Positions 18,140-25,566 of a stretch of DNA of 64,000 nt are shown piece after piece. How positions within the stretch are numbered: position 1 is the stretch's first letter; each line of letters begins with the position of its first letter. Under the pieces are notes generated by a model that saw only the letters and a list, made by a program, of their open reading frames with translations, searched no databases and had not been told where the DNA came from. The translations under genes and the position numbers were made by a program. The stretch comes from Parasutterella secunda (GTDB lineage Bacteria; Pseudomonadota; Gammaproteobacteria; Burkholderiales; Burkholderiaceae_F): NCBI RefSeq assembly GCF_023336895.1, contig NZ_JAMBLT010000003.1, positions 124,001 through 188,000 of the forward strand, written 5' to 3'.

Positions 18140-18649
18140 GTGATTCAGCTTCGTTATGCAACGATTGACGATGCAGAGGCTTTGGCAGGGGTGGAAAGTG
18201 CTTCTTTCCCGCCCGCGGAAGCTTGCAGTTTGGAAAATTTTAAAAAGCGTCTGGCGGTTTTTGCCGACTGCTTCATTGTGTTGGAAGAGGACGGTCGCAT
18301 CTGCGGCCTCATTGACGGCATGGTGACCGATCAGCAAACGATTACCGATGATCTCTACGAAGATGCGTCACTGCATAACCCCAACGGTGCCTTGCAAAGC
18401 GTGTTCGGTTTGGCTGTATTGCCTCAGAAAAGACATCGTGGCTACGCCTCATTGTTGATGATGGAAATGATTGAGAAGGCTCGCAACGAAAACCGTCGTG
18501 GCTTGATTTTGACTTGTAAAGAAGGACTGATTGCTTTTTATGAGCAATTCGGTTTTGTGAACAAAGGGCTTTCAGCCTCTGTTCATGGGGGAGCCGCTTG
18601 GTATGACATGGTGCTTGATTTTGAGCGTCAACCTGCTTCAGGATTTTAG
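18140..18649 (+). CDS. GNAT family N-acetyltransferase
   Basis: A 169-aa Gcn5-related acetyltransferase. It shows the N-terminal strand IQLRYATIDDAEALAGVE, the strand-4 motif VFGLAVLPQKRHRGYASLLM (acetyl-CoA pyrophosphate loop, about 93-112), and the C-terminal FYEQFGFVNKG typical of GNATs. The start codon is GTG with AGGAG 8 nt upstream. It is followed at a gap of 11 bp by the U32 gene, so the two are likely co-transcribed. The acyl acceptor is unknown. Confidence 0.88.
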   Translation: MIQLRYATIDDAEALAGVESASFPPAEACSLENFKKRLAVFADCFIVLEEDGRICGLIDGMVTDQQTITDDLYEDASLHNPNGALQSVFGLAVLPQKRHRGYASLLMMEMIEKARNENRRGLILTCKEGLIAFYEQFGFVNKGLSASVHGGAAWYDMVLDFERQPASGF

Positions 18650-18660
18650 GATTGAAAGCA

Positions 18661-19926
18661 ATGCTTAAACGAAGTGATTTTGAAATCATGGCCCCGGTGG
18701 GTTCGAGAGAGTCCCTTTACGCAGCCATCCAAGCCCACGCTGATGCCGTTTATTTTGGGGTAGAAAATCTCAATATGCGTGCCCATTCTGCAAAAACTTT
18801 TACGATTGCCGATCTAAAAGAAATTGCGGGGATTTGCCGTGAACACGGTATCAAGAGTTATCTGACGGTCAATACCATCATTTACGATGAAGAACGTCCC
18901 TTGATGCGTGAAATTTTAGAGGCGGCTAAAGAGGCGGGGATTGACGCAATCATTGCCTCGGACGTCGCGGTCATGAGCTACTGTCGGCAAATTGGCCTTG
19001 AAGTTCACCTGTCGACGCAATTAAACATTTCCAACGTCGAGTCACTTCGCTTTTTCGCTCAGTTCGCAGATGTTGTGGTTTTAGCTCGTGAACTGACGCT
19101 CAAGCAGGTGATAGCCATTTCCAAAGCCATTCAGGATGAAAAAATTTGCGGTCCTTCAGGCAACTTGGTTCGTATTGAAATGTTCTGCCACGGCGCGCTT
19201 TGCATGGCGGTGAGTGGCAAGTGTTACCTGAGTCTTTCCACCCGTGGTTACAGCGCCAATCGCGGCAGTTGCATTCAAACCTGTCGTCGTTCCTACATCG
19301 CGAAAGATAAGGAGCGCGATATTGAATTTGAAATTGACAATGAATACATCATGAGTCCGAAAGATCTGAAGACCATCGGATTCTTGGACAGAATGGTGAA
19401 AGCGGGCGTTCGGGTTTTCAAAATTGAAGGACGGGCACGGGGACCGGAGTATGTTCGCACGGTCGTTGAGTGTTACGACGAAGCGTTAAAGGCTATCGCC
19501 GAAGATCGTTGGAGTGAGGAGCTCTCTCAGTCATGGGACGGGCGGCTGGCGACGGTTTTTAATCGAGGCTTTTGGGATGGTTTTTATCTGGGACAGCCCG
19601 TCGGTGAACTCACCGAGCACTATGGCTCAAGAGCGACGGAAAAGAAGTTTTATACGGGCAAGTGCTTAAAGTATTACTCTAAATTAGGTGTGGCTGAATT
19701 TTTGGTTCAGGCGCAAAACTTTAAACTTGGAGAAAAGCTTTTAATCACGGGACCGACAACCGGAGCTGTGTACGTAACGCCTGAAAAAATTCTTGTTGAT
19801 GACGTAGCGGTTGAAAACATTCAAAAGGGAATGGATATCACTTTCAAAGTGGCAGAAAAAGTTCGTGAAAACGATAAGCTCTACGTCGTGAGGACGGTTA
19901 CTGCAGACGAAGAAGACGTCCAGTAA
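18661..19926 (+). CDS. U32 family peptidase (TrhP/YegQ-like)
   Basis: A 421-aa U32-family protein. Members such as TrhP (tRNA U34 hydroxylation) and RlhA (23S rRNA) are RNA-modification factors rather than proteases. The N-terminus has the family motif YAAIQAHADAVYFGVENLN. The signature region HGALCMAVSGKCYLS and the downstream RGSCIQTCRR hold the conserved cysteines, which may bind a cluster. The C-terminal small domain follows. An upstream TTG at 18652 is also open, but ATG at 18661 has AGGA 9 nt before it and is preferred. Which subfamily it belongs to is not certain. Confidence 0.85.
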   Translation: MLKRSDFEIMAPVGSRESLYAAIQAHADAVYFGVENLNMRAHSAKTFTIADLKEIAGICREHGIKSYLTVNTIIYDEERPLMREILEAAKEAGIDAIIASDVAVMSYCRQIGLEVHLSTQLNISNVESLRFFAQFADVVVLARELTLKQVIAISKAIQDEKICGPSGNLVRIEMFCHGALCMAVSGKCYLSLSTRGYSANRGSCIQTCRRSYIAKDKERDIEFEIDNEYIMSPKDLKTIGFLDRMVKAGVRVFKIEGRARGPEYVRTVVECYDEALKAIAEDRWSEELSQSWDGRLATVFNRGFWDGFYLGQPVGELTEHYGSRATEKKFYTGKCLKYYSKLGVAEFLVQAQNFKLGEKLLITGPTTGAVYVTPEKILVDDVAVENIQKGMDITFKVAEKVRENDKLYVVRTVTADEEDVQ

Positions 19927-19950
19927 GAATATTTTTCAGCCAACATTGCC

Positions 19951-19980
19951 AATCCCTGTCCTGATGGATGGGGATTTTTT
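19951..19980 (+). terminator. Terminator after the U32 gene
   Basis: AATCCC (19951-19956) pairs with GGGATT (19971-19976) and is followed by a T run. It isolates the upstream genes from the ornithine decarboxylase leader. Confidence 0.7.
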
Positions 19981-20099
19981 TGCTAAACGAATATCGATAC
20001 TGTTGTTTGTTTTTAAAGAATTTTTATGTAAAAATGAAAAACGTTGATGTAAAAATACATTAACGAAGTATAGGGGAGATTGCATTTAGGAGAACCAAA

Positions 20100-20234
20100 A
20101 TGCATGTGAATCACTGGGTGCAAAATGCTGTGATTCGTCGAATACGGCACATTACGTGTTTTAGCTGTCGCTCTTGCTTTAGCTATTGTCGTTTTTCCGC
20201 CTCCTCCAACGATTCTTCCGCCACGTTTGGTTAG
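20100..20234 (+). CDS. speFL: SpeFL-like ornithine-sensing leader peptide
   Basis: A 44-codon ORF in the ~490-bp gap before the ornithine decarboxylase gene. It has an excellent ribosome site (AGGAGA, 6-nt spacing). Its core matches, with a one-residue offset, my recollection of the E. coli SpeFL arrest peptide: I12 R13 R14 x x H17 I18 x x F21 x x R24 x x F27 and F32. SpeFL captures ornithine in the ribosome tunnel through an HIRRxxH loop; here the first His is Val11. The peptide extends about ten residues past the E. coli end, and that extension is encoded by a C-rich stretch. By analogy, ornithine would stall translation and prevent Rho termination before speF. Confidence 0.8.
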   Translation: MHVNHWVQNAVIRRIRHITCFSCRSCFSYCRFSASSNDSSATFG

Positions 20235-20419
20235 GCCCGCATCGTTAGGGCTGAATTGACGAAATTTCTCTCGTCAAACTTCCACCATATAAAATTTGAT
20301 TCTGTTACGGCTAATGTTGCCCAAGAGCATCGAATAAACGGTGTTTAGTGAATGGGGAAACCTCCTTAAAAGGTGTTGAGCAACGCGCAGTGATGGAATT
20401 TTTCTAAGGATAACCAATT
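20235..20419 (+). promoter_or_regulatory. Leader-to-speF regulatory spacer
   Basis: A 185-nt untranslated stretch between the leader-peptide stop and the decarboxylase start. It contains a short hairpin, TTGACG (20256-20261) with CGTCAA (20272-20277), but no U-rich intrinsic terminator. This fits Rho-dependent rather than intrinsic termination. AAGGATAACC precedes the speF ATG. The regulatory role is inferred from the SpeFL analogy. Confidence 0.5.
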
Positions 20420-22579
20420 ATGAAACAATTAAAAGTTGCCGTAAGCGCTGGCTTGGAAGATGTTTTTGAATCCATTCGTGAGCAAGTTCTCGTAAAGGGG
20501 GCTGACTGGATGGAAGTGTCTGCGGTTGTATTAAGTAGCGAAGACATTCGGGCCGGCAAGCTCGAAGAGGTGCAGTCCCTTCACTTGGGAATTCCGGTGT
20601 TTGCCGTGGCCGATAATCAAACTCAATTGCCGGTCGGACAACTTTATGGCGTGATGGATACCAATCCGACCAACAAAGCTTTTTATGGGCGTCAAGTCGA
20701 TAACGCGGCTCAAAAGTATGAAGAACAGTTACTGCCGCCATTCTTTGGCAGCCTTGAAAAGTATGTTCAAGCGGGCAACCTTCAGTTTGACTGTCCGGGG
20801 CACCAGGGGGGCGCGTTCTTCCGTCGCCACCCGGCAGGTCGCGCTTTCTACAATTTTTTCGGCGAATCTATTTTCCGTGCTGACCTTTGTAATGCTGACG
20901 TTTCCATGGGCGATTTGCTGATTCACGAAGGCGCCCCGTGCGCCGCGCAAAAAGCGGCCGCTAAAATTTATAACGCTGATAAAACCTACTTCGTTTTAAA
21001 CGGCACGTCGGCTTCAAATAAAGTCGTGTTGAATGCCGTTTTAGCTCCGGGCGATTTAGTGCTTTTTGACCGTAACAATCATAAATCCAACCATCACGGC
21101 GCATTGCTTCAAGCTGGCGCAACCCCTGTTTATCTTGAAACAGCCCGCAATCCCTATGGCTTTATCGGTGGCATTGATGCTCATTGCTTCAATGAAGAGT
21201 ATTTGCGCGGTTTGGTGCGTGAAGTCGCTCCTGAAAAAGCCGATCAAAAACGCCCCTTCCGCTTGGCTGTGATCCAATTGGGCACCTATGACGGCACAAT
21301 CTATAACGCTCGCCAAGTGGTTGACTCCATCGGTCATCTCTGTGACTACATCCTTTTTGACTCTGCCTGGGTGGGCTACGAGCAATTTATCCCGATGATG
21401 AAGGACTGCTCGCCGCTGCTTCTTGAACTTGGCCCCGAAGATCCCGGTATCTTTGTGACGCAATCGGTTCATAAGCAGCAAGCCGGTTTCTCACAAACTT
21501 CTCAAATTCACAAAAAGGACAGCCACATCAAGGGGCAGGATCGCTATGTGCCCCACAAGCGTTTAAATAACGCCTTTATGATGCATGCTTCCACGAGTCC
21601 CTTCTATCCGCTTTTTGCCGCTTTGGATGTTAACGCCAAGATGCATGAAGGGGAGTTGGGCAAGGCCTTGTGGCTTGATTGTGTCAAGGTGGGGATTGAA
21701 GCCAGAAAATTACTTATAAAGACGTGCCACCATATTCGCCCCTTTGTGCCCAGTATGGTGGATGGCCGTCCGTGGGAAAGCTTTAACACCGAAGAAATGG
21801 CTTGTGATTTGAAGTTTTTTGATTTTAAGCCCGGTGAAAAGTGGCACGCTTTTGAAGGCTATGGCGAACACCAATATTTTGTTGACCCCTGTAAATTCCT
21901 TTTAACGACGCCGGGGATCAACACCGAAACCGGTGAATATGATGATTTTGGCGTACCGGCAACTATTCTTGCCAACTACCTGCGTGAAAACAACATTATC
22001 CCTGAAAAGTGTGACTTAAATTCCATTCTTTTCTTAATGACTCCCGCCGAAGATATGGCGAAGATGACGCATTTGGTCACTCAAATCAAGCGCTTTGAAG
22101 AGTTGCTTGATGCTGACGCCCCGTTGTCTGAAGTCTTGCCTAGTGTCTATTCGGCCAATGAAGAACGCTATCGTGGTTACACCATCCGTCAGCTTTGCCA
22201 AGAAATGCACGATTTCTACAGAAGCCGCAATGTGAAGCAATTACAAAAGGAAATGTTCCGCAAGGCTCATTTTCCGAAGATGGCCATGCAGCCGCAGGAG
22301 GCTCACTTTGAATTCATCCGCGGTCATGTGGAATTGGTGCCGCTTGAAAAGGCCGAAGGCCGCATTGCTGCAGAAGGTGCTCTGCCTTATCCGCCGGGCG
22401 TGCTTTGTTGTGTGCCGGGTGAGGTTTGGGGTGACGCGGTGTTGCAATACTTCTTGGCACTTGAAGAAGGCATCAACCGCATGCCGGGCTTTTCACCCGA
22501 ACTTCAAGGCGTTTATATCCAGCAGGACGCTGACGGCAGAAAGCGTGCGTACGGCTACGTGATTAAAGAAAAAGCCTGA
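20420..22579 (+). CDS. speF: Ornithine decarboxylase, inducible SpeF/SpeC type
   Basis: A 719-aa PLP-dependent group III Orn/Lys/Arg decarboxylase producing putrescine and CO2 from ornithine. The N-terminal wing domain (1-~105) leads into the PLP core with FDCPGHQGGAFFRRHPAGR (about 115-133), the cofactor-binding FVLNGTSASNK, and the Schiff-base lysine in SVHKQQAGFSQTSQIH (about 351-366). The C-terminal domain is complete. The length matches E. coli SpeF/SpeC. Followed by the broken potE, it forms the classic speF-potE acid-response and polyamine operon with a SpeFL-like leader upstream. Confidence 0.96.
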   Translation: MKQLKVAVSAGLEDVFESIREQVLVKGADWMEVSAVVLSSEDIRAGKLEEVQSLHLGIPVFAVADNQTQLPVGQLYGVMDTNPTNKAFYGRQVDNAAQKYEEQLLPPFFGSLEKYVQAGNLQFDCPGHQGGAFFRRHPAGRAFYNFFGESIFRADLCNADVSMGDLLIHEGAPCAAQKAAAKIYNADKTYFVLNGTSASNKVVLNAVLAPGDLVLFDRNNHKSNHHGALLQAGATPVYLETARNPYGFIGGIDAHCFNEEYLRGLVREVAPEKADQKRPFRLAVIQLGTYDGTIYNARQVVDSIGHLCDYILFDSAWVGYEQFIPMMKDCSPLLLELGPEDPGIFVTQSVHKQQAGFSQTSQIHKKDSHIKGQDRYVPHKRLNNAFMMHASTSPFYPLFAALDVNAKMHEGELGKALWLDCVKVGIEARKLLIKTCHHIRPFVPSMVDGRPWESFNTEEMACDLKFFDFKPGEKWHAFEGYGEHQYFVDPCKFLLTTPGINTETGEYDDFGVPATILANYLRENNIIPEKCDLNSILFLMTPAEDMAKMTHLVTQIKRFEELLDADAPLSEVLPSVYSANEERYRGYTIRQLCQEMHDFYRSRNVKQLQKEMFRKAHFPKMAMQPQEAHFEFIRGHVELVPLEKAEGRIAAEGALPYPPGVLCCVPGEVWGDAVLQYFLALEEGINRMPGFSPELQGVYIQQDADGRKRAYGYVIKEKA

Positions 22580-22614
22580 TTTAGTGCTCCACAAGAATTC
22601 AATCAAAAATAGAC

Positions 22615-22638
22615 GGCCGAAGGTGTTTGCCTTCGGTC
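22615..22638 (+). other. Hairpin between speF and the potE remnant
   Basis: CCGAAGG (22617-22623) pairs with CCTTCGG (22630-22636). The T run after it is broken by TAAGG (TAAGGTTTCTTTT), so it may be a weak terminator or an intercistronic stability element of the old speF-potE operon. Confidence 0.45.
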
Positions 22639-22651
22639 CGTAAGGTTTCTT

Positions 22652-23235
22652 TTGTCTCAATCGAGAGCAAAGATGAGCGTCTTTGAGTTGACGTTTCTAA
22701 CGGCCATCAACATGATGGGATCAGGCATTGAGATGTTGCCCACCACATTAGCCGAGGTTGGTACGATTTCCATTTTGTCGTGGTTGGTGACGGCTGTTGG
22801 CTCGCTTTGTTTGGCATACGCTTTTGCCAAATGCGGTATGTTTAGTAAGCGTCCCGGTATGGGCGGCTACTCCGAATATGCGTTCGGTAAGTCTGGCAAC
22901 TTTATGGCCAACTACACCTACGGTGTTTCTCTTCTTTTTGCCAACATCGCAATCGCCATTACCTGTGTGGGCTATGGGCAAGTTTCTTTGAAGTTGAACT
23001 TTCTCCGATTCAGGTCTGCATTGCCACGATTGTTGTGCTTTGGGTCTGCACGGCTTCCAATTTCTTGGGAGCGAGCATCACCGGCAAATTGAGCGCGGTG
23101 GCTGTCTGGTGTGTGATCATTCCGGTGCTGATTTTGTCGGTGATCGGTTGGTTCTGGTTCGATCCGGATTTGTATGTGGCTAGCTGGAATCCGCGCAATC
23201 AGCCCTTCTTTACCGCAGTGGGCGCCTCCATTTGA
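22652..23235 (+). pseudogene. potE: Broken putrescine/ornithine antiporter gene
   Basis: The N-terminal ~190 residues of PotE are recognisable (NMMGSGIEMLPTTLAEVGTI, GGYSEYAFGKSGNFMANYTY). A single-base deletion between 22979 and 22998 shifts the frame. The remainder continues in another frame as ELSPIQ, LWVCTASNFLGASITGKLS and SWNPRNQPFFTAVGASI, and then stops dead at 23235. The C-terminal half (over 200 residues) is missing. What follows is AT-rich foreign-looking DNA with an ATPase gene. The TTG start at 22652 fits the PotE N-terminus (MSQ...). It cannot make a functional antiporter. Confidence 0.92.
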
Positions 23236-23407
23236 AAGCTTTTTTGCCTTTAATATCTCAAAAACGATATTAAAAATAAATATTAATTTTTATAAATGAA
23301 ACAAATAGATACGATGTATTTTAGTAAAAAATAATAAATAATTTTAGTAAAAAATATAGAATAAATTTAGTAAAAAATATAAAATTTAATTAGTAATTTT
23401 TCTACCT
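23236..23407 (+). repeat. AT-rich region with four TTAGTAAAAAAT repeats at 23-bp period
   Basis: TTAGTAAAAAA begins at 23321, 23344 and 23367, and a fourth, degenerate copy (TTAGTAATTT) at 23390: an exact 23-bp spacing ending directly before the ATPase start codon. An inverted repeat TAATATC/GATATTA lies at 23251-23272. The whole stretch is far more AT-rich than its surroundings. It separates the truncated potE from the ATPase gene and may be an operator or recombination region. Confidence 0.8.
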
Positions 23408-24673
23408 ATGGTTAACAGCATTATGGAAACTTTTTATAGACGTTGGGCTGAAGAGACTCTAAAAAAGTATGTCAAATTAATGAGAGTTGTTTGCGTGCTG
23501 GGGGCTAGACAGAGCGGGAAATCAACGATGTTAGAGAATGCCCAAATCAAGGCGTTATATAGAACATTGGATGACGAAAACGAATTATTGGCTTCCCAAG
23601 ACACAGAGTTTTATCTTAAACAGTTTTCTGAAGATACAGTGATTATTGATGAAATTCAAAGGGCTCCCAACTTGATTCTTGGAATCAAACGAATAGTTGA
23701 TAAAAATTCCCAACCCGGCCAATTCGTTTTAACAGGATCGGCGGATTATCGAAAAATTCCAAATGCAACGGAGTCTTTAGCAGGTCGTGCGGCAGTGATT
23801 CGAATGCGGCCGCTATCTCAGGCGGAAATCCGGGGAGTTTCTCCTAATTTTTTGCAAAAACTTTTTTCAGAAAGCTTTTCCCCTAATGACAGGGTGGAAG
23901 CCCTGGGAAAAATGAAGCTTTTCGACTTAATGCTTAGGGGAGGATTCCCGGAAGTTCAACATTTCCCACAAGAGCATTTAAGTGTTTGGTTTTCAATGTA
24001 CATACAAAACCAAATTATGAGAGATTTGAGTCTCAGCTCAACCATTAGAGTTAAACCGAATACTGTTTTGCAAGCGCTTCAGGCGATGGCCTTTTTTTCC
24101 TGCGCGATTAAGAATGTCGGCGAACTAGCGCAGGAAACTCTCGTTAGCCGGGACACCATGGACAAATATTGCTCTGGAATGGAAACATTGTTTCTTCTAG
24201 ATGAAATACCAGCTTGGACATTTAATCCAATTGCAGGGCTGAGGAAAAAACCTAAATTAGTGATGGCCGATAGTGGTTTGGTTTGCCATTTGCTCAATAT
24301 TCGCCATGCGGAAACTTTGCTCAAAGGAACAACATTGCAGGAACAACAGTTCGGTCGCCTTGTGGAAACATGGGTTTACGGACAAATTGCGCCGGAAATG
24401 GATACCCATACGGATTGGCGCTTATTCCATTATCGGGCCAATGAAGATGCTGAAGTGGATTTTCTCGTTGAAAATGATCGAGGTGAATTGTTAGGTCTAG
24501 AAGTTAAATCTCGAGAAACGCTCAAACCGGATGACTTTAAAGGTTTAAAAAAGTTTAAAGAGGCATTTAAGGGAACCAAGTTTATCGGGGTGGTTCTTTA
24601 TCCAGGAGATAAGATCTTTCGACAAGCAGATGGTTTCTGGGCTATCCCGATGAGTGCTATGTGGAGTAGCTAA
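23408..24673 (+). CDS. AAA ATPase, AAA_14/DUF4143 type
   Basis: A 421-aa protein of a widespread orphan ATPase family, with an AAA_14 domain followed by DUF4143. Walker A is GARQSGKST (32-40). Walker B is VIIDEIQ with D81 and E82. A sensor-like FVLTGSADYRK follows. The C-terminal half carries the DUF4143 features, including VDFLVENDRGELLGLEVKSRE, which resembles the core of restriction-type nuclease folds (D...ExK pattern). The start is uncertain: ATG at 23408 or 23423, neither with a good ribosome site. Base composition is more AT-rich than the neighbours. The cellular role of the family is unknown to me. Confidence 0.88.
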   Translation: MVNSIMETFYRRWAEETLKKYVKLMRVVCVLGARQSGKSTMLENAQIKALYRTLDDENELLASQDTEFYLKQFSEDTVIIDEIQRAPNLILGIKRIVDKNSQPGQFVLTGSADYRKIPNATESLAGRAAVIRMRPLSQAEIRGVSPNFLQKLFSESFSPNDRVEALGKMKLFDLMLRGGFPEVQHFPQEHLSVWFSMYIQNQIMRDLSLSSTIRVKPNTVLQALQAMAFFSCAIKNVGELAQETLVSRDTMDKYCSGMETLFLLDEIPAWTFNPIAGLRKKPKLVMADSGLVCHLLNIRHAETLLKGTTLQEQQFGRLVETWVYGQIAPEMDTHTDWRLFHYRANEDAEVDFLVENDRGELLGLEVKSRETLKPDDFKGLKKFKEAFKGTKFIGVVLYPGDKIFRQADGFWAIPMSAMWSS

Positions 24674-24754
24674 AACAGGAGTTGCTTTTATTGTGTACGC
24701 GGTCTAAAAAAGCTGAGTTAGCGTTTGGGGCAATCAATAGTCGATGTTTCAGAT

Positions 24755-25501
24755 ATGGCGATGATTAGTTTAAATAGGATTCTCTTTTTTCCTCTTGTTT
24801 CCCTATCTTTTCTTGTCAATGCGCAAAGCTTAGAAAGCTTACTTGCCGATGAATCAAAAATAAGTCATTGGCAAGCCGCTTCTTTTGTTTCCGAAGAAGG
24901 AGTGCGCGCTTTTTGCGATCAACAGTGCTTTTCAGCTTCACTAATTTCAGACGAAATCTTTAGTCGGATGAAAGGAAAATCGTATCCATCCAATTGCACG
25001 GTTTCTCGAGAAAAATTGCGCTATCTGAAAGTGCTACATTACACTGCGGATGGTTACATCCGTTTAGGCGAAATGGTTGTCAATCGGGCTATCAGTCAGG
25101 ATGTTTTAGACGTTTTCAAAATCCTTTTTGAAAATCGCTATCCGATTGAAAAAATGGTCTTAATTGATAATTACAGAGCCGATGACGAAAAATCCATGAG
25201 TGACAACAATTCTTCGGCCTTCAATTTCAGATTTGTTCAAGGTACTCAAGTGTTGTCGAATCACAGCCACGGAATGGCTGTCGATATTAATCCGCTCTAT
25301 AACCCCTATGTCGTCAAAACAAATAAAGGAACGCTTGTGAGTCCCAAAGCCGGCCTGCTATATGCCGATCGAAAACAAAAGTTTCTCTATAAGATCAGCG
25401 CCGATGATTTGTGTGTTCAAGCGTTTAAGAAAAGAGGCTTTGAGTGGGGCGGAGACTGGAAAACGCGAAAAGACTATCAGCATTTTGAAAAAACAAAATA
25501 A
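24755..25501 (+). CDS. M15-type D-Ala-D-Ala carboxypeptidase/peptidase, exported
   Basis: A zinc peptidase of the M15 family (VanY/CwlK-like) acting on peptidoglycan stem peptides. The zinc ligands are visible in SHGMAVDINPLYNPY (His and Asp) and in the C-terminal GGDWKTRKDYQHFE (His). The N-terminus is a signal peptide (LFFPLVSLSFLVNAQS). The open frame reaches back to a TTG at 24725, but ATG at 24755 gives a normal signal sequence. It lies 80 bp downstream of the ATPase gene in the same orientation. Confidence 0.85.
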   Translation: MAMISLNRILFFPLVSLSFLVNAQSLESLLADESKISHWQAASFVSEEGVRAFCDQQCFSASLISDEIFSRMKGKSYPSNCTVSREKLRYLKVLHYTADGYIRLGEMVVNRAISQDVLDVFKILFENRYPIEKMVLIDNYRADDEKSMSDNNSSAFNFRFVQGTQVLSNHSHGMAVDINPLYNPYVVKTNKGTLVSPKAGLLYADRKQKFLYKISADDLCVQAFKKRGFEWGGDWKTRKDYQHFEKTK

Positions 25502-25511
25502 CTGTCTTATA

Positions 25512-25546
25512 AAAAACGCCGACATCGAGATGATATCGGCGTTTTG
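25512..25546. terminator. Bidirectional terminator
   Basis: AACGCCGA (25515-25522) pairs with TCGGCGTT (25536-25543), with A and T runs on either side. It lies between the convergent M15 peptidase and DcuC-like genes. Confidence 0.75.
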
Positions 25547-25566
25547 ATAATGGTTTGATGATTAGA

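Noticed and set aside
23236-23407. CRISPR array for the AT-rich repeats
   Set aside because: The 23-bp period consists of a 12-bp AT motif with AT-rich spacers; the units are far too short and similar to be repeats with unique spacers, and no cas genes are near.
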